Program-made: the position numbers and the translations under genes | Notes under the pieces: model-generated | The model's input: only the letters and a program-made list of their open reading frames with translations | Told to the model about the DNA's origin: nothing | Databases searched by the model: none | Shown here: positions 25,389-34,243 of the stretch, piece after piece | Layout: each line of letters begins with the position of its first letter | How positions within the stretch are numbered: the first letter of the stretch is position 1 | Origin: JBBQFI01 sp038321775 | GTDB lineage: Bacteria; Verrucomicrobiota; Verrucomicrobiia; Chthoniobacterales; UBA10450 | Assembly: GCA_038321775.1 (NCBI GenBank) | Contig: JBBQFI010000001.1 | Location: forward strand, 434,001 to 498,000 | Length of the DNA stretch: 64,000 nt | Reading direction: 5' to 3'

Positions 25389-25432
25389 GGCTCATCATCA
25401 AAGGAATTGCAGCTGCGCGCAAAACTTGGAAG

Positions 25433-26176
25433 ATGGCCAACGTGACGCGATTTACTCCAGCGCTCGAAAGCGTAATCAGCGCCCTGGAACAAATGCGCGA
25501 GTCGGAGCGCCCACCTCGCGCGTCGCGCAGTGCGTTGCGTCTGCTCTGGAATCGCATTCCAAATAAGGGAGACCTGCTCGCGCCGTTGCGTGAACGCGTT
25601 CGTGTTTGCGTTAACTGTCCGCATTTGGCCGCGAGTCGCACACAAACAGTCTTCGGTGTCGGAAACGCCGATGCCGATCTCATGTTCATCGGCGAAGCGC
25701 CCGGCGCAGAGGAAGACGCACGTGGTGAACCGTTCGTCGGTCGCGCCGGCCAGTTGCTCACGAAAATCATCGAGACCATGGGCTTTGCCCGCGCTGATGT
25801 TTACATCGCGAACGTTTTGAAATGCCGTCCCGATATGCCGGTGGGAAGTTCTGGCAACCGCCCGCCGACGCCGCAGGAAATGCAAACATGTCTGCCTTAT
25901 CTCGCCGCGCAGATTGAAATCATTCGACCAAAAGTGTTGGTCGCGTTGGGCGCCAGCGCAGTGGAAGGATTGCTCGGTTTTCGCGGCACCATGCGCGAAT
26001 TGCGTGGTCGCTGGCATTCCTACGAAGAGACGCCGCTCATGATTACTTATCACCCGTCGTATTTGCTGCGTAATCAGGCGCCTTCGGAAAAACGAAAAGT
26101 GTGGGAAGACATGCTGCAAGTGTTGGAACGTTTGGAGCGACCGATTACGCAAAAGCAGCGGAATTACTTCGCCTGA
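25433..26176 (+). CDS. Uracil-DNA glycosylase, Fe-S type (family 4/5)
   Basis: 247 aa from the ATG at 25433, with GGA just upstream. Fe-S ligands are CVNC near residue 60, KC (NVLKCRPDMP) and TC (EMQTCLPYL). The catalytic loop is FIGEAPGAEEDARGEPFVGRAG, and the DNA-intercalation segment is ITYHPSYLLRN. It removes uracil from DNA by excision repair. Transcribed divergently from queA with a short gap and converging on the squalene-synthase-like gene, whose 3' end it overlaps by 13 bp. Confidence 0.93.
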   Translation: MANVTRFTPALESVISALEQMRESERPPRASRSALRLLWNRIPNKGDLLAPLRERVRVCVNCPHLAASRTQTVFGVGNADADLMFIGEAPGAEEDARGEPFVGRAGQLLTKIIETMGFARADVYIANVLKCRPDMPVGSSGNRPPTPQEMQTCLPYLAAQIEIIRPKVLVALGASAVEGLLGFRGTMRELRGRWHSYEETPLMITYHPSYLLRNQAPSEKRKVWEDMLQVLERLERPITQKQRNYFA

Positions 26177-27189
26177 TTTTTTCTTAACTGCTCAAATATT
26201 TTTCGAAGCGCGCGCGGCGACGAAAAGCTCATCGCCATCTTCCGCATAATCGCGCGAACTTCGTTGCGCGGCATTTTTACTTTTTCCTGCAGCGCGTCGA
26301 CACCGGCATCACGTAGCAATGCGAGTGTGCGTGCTCCAATGAGCGCGGGCAACACCGTGGCGAATCGAACTCGCGCCGGCCGGATTGCGCACGAGTAATC
26401 CATTCCCGCGGCAATCCCCTCCTCCGCTTTACGAAGCCATCTTTCCAGCACAGGCGCGATCTCTTTTCGGCGATCCATCAATTCGTTAGGCGTAACTCCG
26501 CACGCTCTCAATTCTTCTTCCGGTAAATAACATCGTCCGTTTTGAAAATCGGCGCCGGCGTCGCGTAAAATATTTATCAGCTGCAATCCCATTCCGTAGT
26601 CGCGACCGAGCTTTTGCATTTCTTCGGCGGAACGGTTCGAAAACTTTCGCAAATGCCGAAAACATAACGCCGTCCAGAATTCGCCGACACAGCCGGCCAC
26701 GAGGTAAGTGTATTCATCAAGATCGGTCGCGCTGGCGAGTGCACGCACTTCGCCGCCAACACCAAAAGTGTTCACGTCGAGCAACTGCCCTCGATTTATT
26801 TTTTCCAGCACCACGCGAATATCGGCCCGGTCCTCATCCGCCATTTGATCAAGCCAACGCAAACAAGCCGGTAACGCTTCGATCAACACTCGCTCCGCGG
26901 CGTTTTTCTGCAGTGGCGCAAAGGAATCGCGCAAACTTGAAATAGCGTCTTCCGGAACTTTGCCTTGAATGGCGCGAGCTAATACTCGCAGGCTTTCCTC
27001 CCGCTGCGTTGCGCTGACTTCTGCGGTATCGGCAAGTGTATCGGTCGCGCGCGCGAGCAGGTAAGCCAAAGCAATCGGATCGCGTAGCGGCGCGGGAAGA
27101 AGACGAATGGAAAGATAAAAGGTGCGCGAGACCGAGCGCAAAACGGCGCCGCGCAAATCCGCGTTGGAACTGGAACGCGCGCGCTTCAA
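26164..27189 (-). CDS. Squalene/phytoene synthase family protein, squalene-synthase-like
   Basis: 341 aa. The first Asp-rich motif is DTLADT (residue about 50), and the second is GMGLQLINILRDAGADF with NxxRD. The protein has the head-to-head condensing fold that joins two FPP or GGPP. The length and the blocks RTFYLSIRLLP and YTYLVAGCVGEFWTALC resemble squalene synthase (FDFT1 type) more than bacterial phytoene synthase. It starts at a TTG that overlaps the TGA of the DUF362 gene (TTGA), which suggests coupled translation. Product squalene is an inference. Confidence 0.85.
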   Translation of the reverse strand: MKRARSSSNADLRGAVLRSVSRTFYLSIRLLPAPLRDPIALAYLLARATDTLADTAEVSATQREESLRVLARAIQGKVPEDAISSLRDSFAPLQKNAAERVLIEALPACLRWLDQMADEDRADIRVVLEKINRGQLLDVNTFGVGGEVRALASATDLDEYTYLVAGCVGEFWTALCFRHLRKFSNRSAEEMQKLGRDYGMGLQLINILRDAGADFQNGRCYLPEEELRACGVTPNELMDRRKEIAPVLERWLRKAEEGIAAGMDYSCAIRPARVRFATVLPALIGARTLALLRDAGVDALQEKVKMPRNEVRAIMRKMAMSFSSPRALRKIFEQLRKNQAK

Positions 27190-28226
27190 CGGCCAACCGT
27201 TTTCACTAGGATCTGGCGCAGATCTGCGTTGCCCAGACCATACTGCGCCGCGGCGGGAATATAGGACGCGGCGTCTTTCAACGACGGCATCTTGTCGTTT
27301 GCGCGAAACTCTTCGATTTTTCGCAAGGCCAACGCGTCGATTGCGACAGGGTCTTTACTCGCCATCAGAGTCCCATAATGAATTGCGTAGTTGGGTTCGG
27401 ATTTAGGACCTGCGGCATATTGCATGACCAATCCATCCATCAGATTGAGCACGACTCGTTTTGCGATTCGCGGACTCGCGTAAATTTCGGCGATCGTCGC
27501 GCTGCCCATGTGACTCGAATCGCTGAAGCGGCGCCAGTTATCGATGTTCGGGATTGTCATGTTATAAAGACAGCCCGCTAGTCCGTTGGCTTCGCTGTTG
27601 CTCATCACCGGCACGTTAATAATTTTCGTTACCTCACTCGTTAGGATATGGGAAAAATGGCTCATGTCGCTGGTGTTTTCGGTGTCCGATAAAATCGGAA
27701 GCATGACTCTCGTGCCGCGATACTCCAGATCGCCCCAAATCAAATTGCCCAGAAACGGCGCGGAAAAAGATGCCTTTGCATCGTATCCATCACGCGGCCT
27801 GATCGACATGATGCGATAACCCTCTTCGTTCGGTCGGTATCCTGCTTCTTTGATTCCGCCGATTTCGCGATCCCAGACAATGATATTTCCTCGTGAGTGT
27901 CCGGCTTCCACCAGGCCATCGACAATTGCGTTGACCACATCGCGATGCGAGGTGAAAAGTTCGCCGCCGGCAGCGGAAATCTTAATGCCGATCTTGTCGT
28001 TAGGCCCAACGAGCGACGACCACGCCTTGGCAAGATCTGGTTGTCGGGTCACCGCCAAAACAAGGCGATCTACCATGGAGCGTACGATAGCTCGATCGGT
28101 GTGGTAGTGATTGATCGCTGCCGGATCACGCGCAATGTAAACGACCGAAGGCGTGGCGGTAGGTCGTGGGGCTTGCGCGAACGCAGAAGCGCCGAGAACA
28201 AAAAGAAGCGCGAGTCGGATCAGCAC
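27186..28226 (-). CDS. DUF362 family exported protein
   Basis: 346 aa from a GTG start at 28226, which gives a signal peptide (VLIRLALLFVLGASAFAQ). Longer frames overlap hemW and lack a signal. The core has NDKIGIKISAAGGELFTSHR, IIVWDREIGG, DMSHFSHILTSEVTKIINVP and a C-terminal VAIDALALRKIEEF, matching DUF362. The family is often linked to Fe-S or cofactor proteins, but its reaction is unknown. It is upstream of the squalene-synthase-like gene and divergent from hemW with only 17 bp between. Confidence 0.8.
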   Translation of the reverse strand: MLIRLALLFVLGASAFAQAPRPTATPSVVYIARDPAAINHYHTDRAIVRSMVDRLVLAVTRQPDLAKAWSSLVGPNDKIGIKISAAGGELFTSHRDVVNAIVDGLVEAGHSRGNIIVWDREIGGIKEAGYRPNEEGYRIMSIRPRDGYDAKASFSAPFLGNLIWGDLEYRGTRVMLPILSDTENTSDMSHFSHILTSEVTKIINVPVMSNSEANGLAGCLYNMTIPNIDNWRRFSDSSHMGSATIAEIYASPRIAKRVVLNLMDGLVMQYAAGPKSEPNYAIHYGTLMASKDPVAIDALALRKIEEFRANDKMPSLKDAASYIPAAAQYGLGNADLRQILVKTVGR

Positions 28227-28243
28227 GATAATCAGCGGACTGT

Positions 28244-29386
28244 ATGAACAACGGCACGATACACAACTTTGCGGCGGAAAGCGCATCGTCGCTCCGGCAC
28301 ATTTACGTGCACATTCCGTTTTGCGCGCGCATCTGTCCTTACTGCGCTTTTTATAAGGAGCGCGCGGACAGTTCGCAGACGCAACGTTTTTGCGAAGCCA
28401 TGCTGCGCGAACTGGATCATGCGCAAACGCAATTCCGTCTCGAGCCGGAAACGATCTTCTTCGGTGGCGGAACGCCGACGGCATTAACGACAGCCCAGCT
28501 GGAACTTCTTATCGGGGGTTTTGGCGAGCGCATCGATCTGTCGGCGCTCAAGGAATGGACGATGGAAGCGAACCCGGGCAGCGTTTCGGCGCGCAAAGCA
28601 AAAGTGCTTCGGGATCACGGCGTAAACCGAATCAGTCTGGGAGTGCAATCGTGGAACGATCGCCTGCTTCAGATTCTCGGTCGCGAACACAACGCCGCGC
28701 AGGCGGCAACGTCCGTCGATATTCTACGGGACGCGGGTTTCACCAATCTCAACATCGATTTGATGTTCGCTCTTCCTACGCAATCGCTTTCCGAATGGCA
28801 GGAGACGATCGAGAAAACAATCGCGCTGCACCCCGAACATATTTCCACTTACTGCCTGACCTACGAAGAGGACACGGATTTTTTCCTACGACACGCGCGC
28901 GGCGAATTAAAATCCGACGAAGAAATCGACGCGAAATTTTTCGAGATCACGATGGAAATGTTGCAGAGCGCCGGATACGAGCATTACGAGATCTCAAATT
29001 ATGCGCGGCCTGGTTTCGCGTCGGCGCACAATCGCGCTTATTGGGCCGGAGAAAATTATCTGGGAATCGGTCCGAGCGCTTTTTCCACGGTGAAGAACGA
29101 GCGTTGGCAAAATGTCGCGGATTACAGGAGCTACGCAGACCGATTGCATTCGGGCGAGTCGATCGTCGAATCCATCGAGCAGCTCGACGCGGAGACGAAG
29201 CGACGCGAAACCATCGCACTTTCGCTGCGCACACAGAGCGGTGTCCCGGCACAATGGCTGGAGGAACGGCCTAACGAACGGAATGAATTTGTGGAACTGG
29301 GCCTCCTGCGTCCGCACGACGGAAATTTTGTTTTGACGACAAAAGGGAAACTCGTCGCCGACTCCGTGGCGGAAGCGTTTATCTAA
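28244..29386 (+). CDS. hemW: Radical SAM family heme chaperone HemW
   Basis: 380 aa. The radical SAM cluster is CARICPYC near residues 28-35 (CxxxCxxC), preceded by YVHIPFC. FFGGGTPTAL and NIDLMFALPTQ follow, and the HemW C-terminal domain has YCLTYEE, YEISNYARPG and WAGENYLGIGPSAF. HemW binds and delivers heme rather than acting as coproporphyrinogen oxidase. It converges on uppS with 4 bp of overlapping ends. The dispersed octamer encodes RPNER near 29270. Confidence 0.93.
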   Translation: MNNGTIHNFAAESASSLRHIYVHIPFCARICPYCAFYKERADSSQTQRFCEAMLRELDHAQTQFRLEPETIFFGGGTPTALTTAQLELLIGGFGERIDLSALKEWTMEANPGSVSARKAKVLRDHGVNRISLGVQSWNDRLLQILGREHNAAQAATSVDILRDAGFTNLNIDLMFALPTQSLSEWQETIEKTIALHPEHISTYCLTYEEDTDFFLRHARGELKSDEEIDAKFFEITMEMLQSAGYEHYEISNYARPGFASAHNRAYWAGENYLGIGPSAFSTVKNERWQNVADYRSYADRLHSGESIVESIEQLDAETKRRETIALSLRTQSGVPAQWLEERPNERNEFVELGLLRPHDGNFVLTTKGKLVADSVAEAFI

Positions 29387-30096
29387 ACCGCACCATAGCG
29401 GCGTTGCCGCCGGCTAAATTCTTCCACCGCGGCGATCAGATCTTTTTTGGTGAAATCGGGCCAGAGTTTCGGCGTCACGTACATCTCGGTGTAGGAAAGT
29501 TGCCAGAGCAGGAAATTCGAAAGCCGCATTTCTCCGGAAGTGCGAATGAGAAGATCGGGATCGGGATAATATCGCGTGTAAAGATGTTTACTGAACATCT
29601 CCACGTCGATCATTCCCTTGTCGATGTGTCCGGATTCAATCTGACGCAGCAAGCTTTTGATCCCATCGATGATCTCGAGACGCCCGCCGTAACTGAGCGC
29701 GAGCACGAGTGTGAGGCCGTTGTTTTTGGACGTGCGTTCGATCGTTTCGTGCAATTGTCGCTGGCAACTCTCCGGCAAATCCATTAACCGGCCAATCGCC
29801 TGCAGGCGCACATTTTTCTCGACGAGCTCCGGCGTTTTCTCTTTTAGGAAACGCTCGAGCAACCGCATGAGCGCGAACACTTCGCTTTTCGGTCGTTGCC
29901 AGTTCTCTGCCGAAAATGCGTAGAGCGTCAGATACTCGATCTTCAATTCGCCGCAGCCTTCCACGCATTCACGCACAGCTTGCGCACCTTGCTCGTGACC
30001 TTTGATGCGCGGGAGTCCGCGCGACTTTGCCCAGCGGCCATTTCCATCCATGATGATGGCGACATGACGCGGAATTACTTTGGGGGTTGCGGCCAT
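29383..30096 (-). CDS. uppS: Isoprenyl transferase (undecaprenyl diphosphate synthase type)
   Basis: 237 aa from the ATG at 30096 (MAATPKVIPRHVAIIMDG). It makes the polyprenyl carrier needed for peptidoglycan and polysaccharide. Active-site motifs are HVAIIMDGNGRWA, YLTLYAFSAENWQRP and IRTSGEMRLSNFLLWQLSY. It starts 7 bp after the purA stop on the same strand. Together with uppP in this window it covers both synthesis and recycling of the carrier used by the EPS genes. Confidence 0.94.
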   Translation of the reverse strand: MAATPKVIPRHVAIIMDGNGRWAKSRGLPRIKGHEQGAQAVRECVEGCGELKIEYLTLYAFSAENWQRPKSEVFALMRLLERFLKEKTPELVEKNVRLQAIGRLMDLPESCQRQLHETIERTSKNNGLTLVLALSYGGRLEIIDGIKSLLRQIESGHIDKGMIDVEMFSKHLYTRYYPDPDLLIRTSGEMRLSNFLLWQLSYTEMYVTPKLWPDFTKKDLIAAVEEFSRRQRRYGAV

Positions 30097-30103
30097 GGAA
30101 AAA

Positions 30104-31372
30104 TCAAAGAGCGATGGTCTGATTACGTTCAGGTCCCACACTCACCATTTTCAGTCGAGCGCCCGTAAGCTCGGAGATCTTCTTTACGTAATCCCTTGCT
30201 GCTTTCGGCAGTTGGGAGAATTTCTTCGCCTTTTGCGTAGACTCCTTCCAGCCAGGAAAAGTTTGATAAATCGGTTCGCAATTCATCAACTGTTCCGCGT
30301 CGCAGGGCGGCACTCGAAGTCGTTTTCCGTTCAGACGGTATCCGACACAAACGCGAATCGGATCGACATCATCGAGCCCATCAAGATTAGTAATCGCGAG
30401 CTCATCAATCCCGTTAATCATCGTCGCATAATGTGTCGCGACGGCGTCGAACCAACCGCAACGACGCGCGCGTCCGGTTGTCGCGCCGAATTCGCGCCCC
30501 ATTTTGTGAAGCATCTCGGCGAGACCGGAATCTTCCGTCGGTAATGCGCCCTCGCCGACGCGGGTGGTGTATGCCTTCATCACGCCCATCACCAAATCCA
30601 TTCGATGCGGCGGAACGCCCGAGCCCGTGCACGCGCCGCCTGCCGTCGTGTTCGATGATGTCACATACGGATAGGTTCCATGATCGATGTCGAGAAACGT
30701 TCCTTGCGCGCCTTCAAACAAAATTTCTTTTCCGCGCTGTAACGCTTCGTGCAGGTACACGACCGTATTAGCAACAAAGGGCCGAAGAAACGCGCCAGCC
30801 TTCAGATATGTTTTGTTCACTTCCTCGAACTTGATCGACGGTGCGCCGAGCGCGCGTAGGATGCTGTTGTTCTCCTGAATTTTTGCTTCCAACTTTTTCG
30901 AGAACAAACGCGGCTGCATCAAATCGGACATGCGCAGACCTGTACGCGCAGCCTTGTCGCCGTAGGCCGGCCCGATCCCGCGTTTCGTTGTACCGATCTT
31001 CGCCAAGCCTTTTCGTAACTCACGCTGCTCATCCAGCACGCGGTGATAAGGCATGACGAGATGTGCACAATTACTGATCAAAAGATTGCGGGCGACTGTC
31101 ACGCCGACTTTTTGCAAGCCTTCGATCTCTGCGACCAAAGCGATCGGGTCAATGACAACGCCATTTCCGATCACGCAAATTTTTCCGCGTCGCAAAATTC
31201 CTGAAGGAATCAGATGGAGCACGAACTTTCTGCCGCCGTGAATCACGGTGTGCCCCGCGTTGTTCCCTCCCTGACTGCGGACGACGATATTCGCCGAACC
31301 CGTCAGCACGTCGATAATTTTCCCCTTCCCTTCGTCGCCCCACTGCGCGCCAATCAGAATCGTATTCGCCAT
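30104..31372 (-). CDS. purA: Adenylosuccinate synthetase
   Basis: 422 aa. It converts IMP plus aspartate and GTP to adenylosuccinate. The N-terminal GAQWGDEGKGKIIDVLTG carries the catalytic Asp and GTP-binding residues. Also visible are NNAGHTVIHGG, GTTKRGIGPAYGDKAAR, and GTFLDIDHGTYPYVTSSNT. Length is normal. A 5' leader with a strong terminator-like hairpin precedes it by about 25 nt (see the regulatory entry). Confidence 0.96.
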   Translation of the reverse strand: MANTILIGAQWGDEGKGKIIDVLTGSANIVVRSQGGNNAGHTVIHGGRKFVLHLIPSGILRRGKICVIGNGVVIDPIALVAEIEGLQKVGVTVARNLLISNCAHLVMPYHRVLDEQRELRKGLAKIGTTKRGIGPAYGDKAARTGLRMSDLMQPRLFSKKLEAKIQENNSILRALGAPSIKFEEVNKTYLKAGAFLRPFVANTVVYLHEALQRGKEILFEGAQGTFLDIDHGTYPYVTSSNTTAGGACTGSGVPPHRMDLVMGVMKAYTTRVGEGALPTEDSGLAEMLHKMGREFGATTGRARRCGWFDAVATHYATMINGIDELAITNLDGLDDVDPIRVCVGYRLNGKRLRVPPCDAEQLMNCEPIYQTFPGWKESTQKAKKFSQLPKAARDYVKKISELTGARLKMVSVGPERNQTIAL

Positions 31373-31392
31373 TTAAATGAATTTTCGGGGCC

Positions 31393-31439
31393 AAAAAAAA
31401 TTCCCGACGCATCTGGCAAGACGCAGTCGGGACTTGCCG
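31393..31439 (-). promoter_or_regulatory. Terminator/antiterminator pair in the purA leader (possible attenuator)
   Basis: In the minus-strand transcript, TCCCGAC and GTCGGGA form a stem followed by a run of eight or more U, a classic Rho-independent terminator. It lies about 25 nt before the purA ATG. A competing stem GGCAAG / CTTGCC (31433-31438 with 31415-31420) overlaps it, so the two cannot form together. This arrangement fits transcription attenuation of purA. It might instead simply end a transcript from upstream. No known purine riboswitch core is visible. Confidence 0.6.
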
Positions 31440-31561
31440 ACCAACGGTAGGAAGTGCGCGCTGTTTTTCAAACGCAATCTCGTTCTGACGCATCGAAATT
31501 GTTTGGCATTCGCCGGAGATAAACATTGCTATTTCAAACGCAGGCAACATAGCCTCCGCGA

Positions 31562-31705
31562 ATGCGCACAATTCTGCTTGTCATTCTGATTGTTCTGTTG
31601 ATCGGAGCATTGCCGACCTGGCCGTACAGTGGTGGCTGGGGATACTATCCCGGCGGCGGTTTGCTCATCCTGATTATTTTGATCCTCTTTCTCTGGCGCG
31701 GTTAG
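31562..31705 (+). CDS. DUF3309 family small membrane protein
   Basis: 47 aa. The sequence MRTILLVILIVLLIGALP followed by TWPYSGGWGYYPGGG and a second hydrophobic stretch is the DUF3309 pattern of two short membrane helices joined by a Tyr/Gly/Trp loop. Function unknown. Divergent from purA and convergent with the M23 peptidase. Too short for many gene finders. Confidence 0.8.
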   Translation: MRTILLVILIVLLIGALPTWPYSGGWGYYPGGGLLILIILILFLWRG

Positions 31706-31766
31706 GCGAATCCAGAGTTCGTTGATTAGCGGATATCTCGCCGTCGGACAAACGGCAACTGCGGCC

Positions 31767-32486
31767 TTAGTGCCGCGAGGCGAGCGCTTTTTTCAGCGCG
31801 ATCGCTGATTGACGCGATCCGCCTCCGGAATGGGCGTGCGTATAATTGCGCGCCTTGTCGAAATTGATTTTCGCGTCGTGCGCAAACGTATTCATCGCGA
31901 TCGGATAATTTCGCTTCGCCTTTTGCAAACGCCGGTGTGAAAGAACGAATGCGCTTGGGTCGTAGTAGTTGCTGAAGTCGCGACGAAATGCCGCGCGGCT
32001 CATTCCGATTTCAATATTTTTCCGAATCTCGAAATGTAAATGCGCATCGTAAACTCCGTGCGCCGTCCCGATCGTGGCGATTTGTTGGCCGCGGATGACG
32101 TTTTGCCCCGGGCGCACCAGGATGTTGTTCAAGTGGCCGTAAAGCGCGTCGATGTTTTTGATCGCGCCTCCCTCGCGGAAAGCGTGACGCACGATGATCA
32201 CATTCCCCCAACCCAGATGCACATCGCGCGCGAAGACGACAACGCCGTCGCCGATGCTGAAAACTGGATCGCGCAGATCCGTGTTACCGCCGCCAAGTCC
32301 GTCCCAATCTTCGCCGAGATGACCCTTTGTCCGAAAGCCACGCGCTTTGTAGTAGCCCTGCGCATCCGGCTTTCCGACAGGGAAATCGAAACCATCAGCC
32401 AGGCGAGTGAAAGCCGTTTGCGATTGCGCATTCGCGCTAAAACTGACACCGGCTAGAAGCGCTCCAAGAAAGAACTTTTTCAGCAT
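31767..32486 (-). CDS. M23 family metallopeptidase (LytM-type)
   Basis: 239 aa with a signal peptide (FFLGALLAGVSFSANAQ). The M23 domain has HLGEDWDG (first zinc ligands H-x3-D), a glycine-rich turn and the final HLHFEI motif. Such enzymes cut peptide crosslinks in peptidoglycan. The long C-terminal tail of basic and His residues is unusual but of unknown role. It is unlinked to neighbours by operon spacing. Confidence 0.9.
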   Translation of the reverse strand: MLKKFFLGALLAGVSFSANAQSQTAFTRLADGFDFPVGKPDAQGYYKARGFRTKGHLGEDWDGLGGGNTDLRDPVFSIGDGVVVFARDVHLGWGNVIIVRHAFREGGAIKNIDALYGHLNNILVRPGQNVIRGQQIATIGTAHGVYDAHLHFEIRKNIEIGMSRAAFRRDFSNYYDPSAFVLSHRRLQKAKRNYPIAMNTFAHDAKINFDKARNYTHAHSGGGSRQSAIALKKALASRH

Positions 32487-32564
32487 GGGCTGCGCTCGTT
32501 GTAGCGACCGTCAGGCAAAAAGGCAAGCAGGAATTACGGAATTTATAACGCCGATCGCGGAACG

Positions 32565-32966
32565 TTACGCCGTTTGCACCCGCACGACCGGCAACGGAAA
32601 ACGAATTCGCAATTCATCGCCTAGATAAACTTCTACGTGATGCACCCCGAACTGCTGGAACTGCACGCCGCCGAAGTAATGCACATTGGTCGCGTGCCCT
32701 TCCATTTCCTTCAGCTCGAATTCCACTTCGGCTTGCGCGACCACCTGCTGTTCGTCGACTCCGAGAAGTCGCGATCTTTGCCGGAATTTTCCGACGCCGC
32801 CGCACCAACGCGACCAAATACACAGTCGCATGTAATTGATCGGCAACGTCGGCGTCGGGATCACGTTGAGAACACCAACGAGCGTTTGCATACCGTTGAA
32901 TTCGCAGCGCACGTCTTCACAAATCACGCAGCTTTGCAGGTCCGGCAGGATCGATTCGGATTCCAT
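32565..32966 (-). CDS. DUF6941-like protein
   Basis: 133 aa from the ATG at 32966. It resembles the DUF6941 family: an opening with SCVICEDVRCEFNGMQTLVGVL, then a mid-region VIPTPTLPINYMRLCIW and a C-terminal GVHHVEVYLGDELRIRFPLPV. A probable beta-sandwich fold with unknown function. The gene starts 5 bp after the uppP stop, so it is cotranscribed with it. Confidence 0.65.
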   Translation of the reverse strand: MESESILPDLQSCVICEDVRCEFNGMQTLVGVLNVIPTPTLPINYMRLCIWSRWCGGVGKFRQRSRLLGVDEQQVVAQAEVEFELKEMEGHATNVHYFGGVQFQQFGVHHVEVYLGDELRIRFPLPVVRVQTA

Positions 32967-32971
32967 CTCGA

Positions 32972-33841
32972 TTACAAAAGACCGCGCATTGTCAGCACAA
33001 GCAAAAGAATTCCGAGCGCGATGCGATAAATCGCAAATGGCGTGAAACCACGCGTGCGAACCCACCGCATGAACCAGGCGACGACGAAGAGCGCGACCAC
33101 AAATGAAATGAGAAAACCAATCGCCAATACGATCCACTCGTGGTTGCCCATCGTGAGCGGTGCAATCCCGGCATCCGCCGCCGTGCGATGATGAGGGATC
33201 ACCGTTTTCAGAAAATCATAACCCGTCGCGGCGAACATCGTCGGAATGGAAAGGAAAAAAGAAAACTCGAGCGCAGCGGAACGTGAAAGCCCGGTGACCT
33301 GACCCGCGGCGATGGTGCACATGGACCGCGACGTCCCGGGAAAAACGGCGGAAAGAATCTGCGCAGCTCCAATCCATGCCGATTGCGCGAGCGTCATCTC
33401 TTCCATTTTTTGCACGTGCGGGCGATTGCAAAATGTGTCCACGATCCACATGACGACGCCCCCGATCAGCAGCGCCCAGGCGATGAGCGAAAGATTCTCC
33501 AGGTTTTGGCCGATCTGTTTTTTCAGCGCCCAAGCCGGGATCGCGGTGATAACGAACGCGATAAGCGTCAAACTTAATGGATGCGTGAACACAGTTCGAT
33601 CGCCGCGTTCCCCTCTCGGAAAAGTTGAGAGAAATTTTGCGATCCGGTCGCGAAAGAAAACCGGCAGGGCGAGGATCGCGCCGAGCTGGATGACGATCGT
33701 GTACATCTTCCAAAAGCTGCTGTGCAAATCGAGATGGCACACTGCTTCGACGATGCGCAAATGAGCCGTCGAACTGACCGGCAAAAATTCCGTCAATCCC
33801 TCGACGATCCCCAACAGAACAGAAAGCAGATAGTCGTGCAC
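32972..33841 (-). CDS. uppP: Undecaprenyl-diphosphate phosphatase
   Basis: 289 aa, about eight hydrophobic segments. The catalytic motifs GIVEGLTEFLPVSSTAHL and AVFPGTSRSM are both present. It regenerates undecaprenyl phosphate for peptidoglycan and polysaccharide synthesis. It is followed by the DUF6941-like gene and preceded by glnB (20 bp), all on the minus strand. Confidence 0.96.
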   Translation of the reverse strand: MHDYLLSVLLGIVEGLTEFLPVSSTAHLRIVEAVCHLDLHSSFWKMYTIVIQLGAILALPVFFRDRIAKFLSTFPRGERGDRTVFTHPLSLTLIAFVITAIPAWALKKQIGQNLENLSLIAWALLIGGVVMWIVDTFCNRPHVQKMEEMTLAQSAWIGAAQILSAVFPGTSRSMCTIAAGQVTGLSRSAALEFSFFLSIPTMFAATGYDFLKTVIPHHRTAADAGIAPLTMGNHEWIVLAIGFLISFVVALFVVAWFMRWVRTRGFTPFAIYRIALGILLLVLTMRGLL

Positions 33842-33862
33842 AGATTCTGGTCGGTGACGCGG

Positions 33863-34201
33863 TTAGACCGCCTCGGCGTCGCGCTCGCCCGTTCGGATGC
33901 GGATGGCCTGTTCGACGTCCATCACGAAAACTTTGCCGTCGCCAATCTTTCCCGTCTTGGCTGCGCCCACAATCGCATTCACCGCCAGTTGCGCGCGATC
34001 GTCGACAATGACAATTTCGAACTTCACTTTCGGTAAAAAATCCACGGTGTATTCCGTTCCACGATAAATTTCGCTGTGCCCTTTTTGCCGGCCGAAACCC
34101 TTCACTTCGCTCAGCGTCATTCCTTCCACGCCGATTTCGGCGAGCGCCTCCTTCACGTCCTCCATTTTGAAAGGCTTGATGACCGCTTCAATTTTTTTCA
34201 C
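33863..34201 (-). CDS. glnB: Nitrogen regulatory PII protein
   Basis: 112 aa. The PII signature is present: MKKIEAVIKPFKMEDVKEAL at the start, RGTEYTVDFLPKVKFEIV with Tyr51 in the T-loop (the uridylylation site in other bacteria), and GKIGDGKVFV in the B-loop. It senses 2-oxoglutarate and ATP/ADP. No amtB is beside it here. It lies 42 bp downstream of the GMD-like gene. Confidence 0.95.
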   Translation of the reverse strand: MKKIEAVIKPFKMEDVKEALAEIGVEGMTLSEVKGFGRQKGHSEIYRGTEYTVDFLPKVKFEIVIVDDRAQLAVNAIVGAAKTGKIGDGKVFVMDVEQAIRIRTGERDAEAV

Positions 34202-34243
34202 CGCTGGGATAGTAAAACTCGCCCATCAAAGCGCAAGCGGACC

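Noticed and set aside
31149..31571. 140-codon minus-strand frame overlapping the start of purA and its leader
   Set aside because: It is out of frame with purA and its product shows no conserved sequence. The leader contains the terminator hairpin instead.
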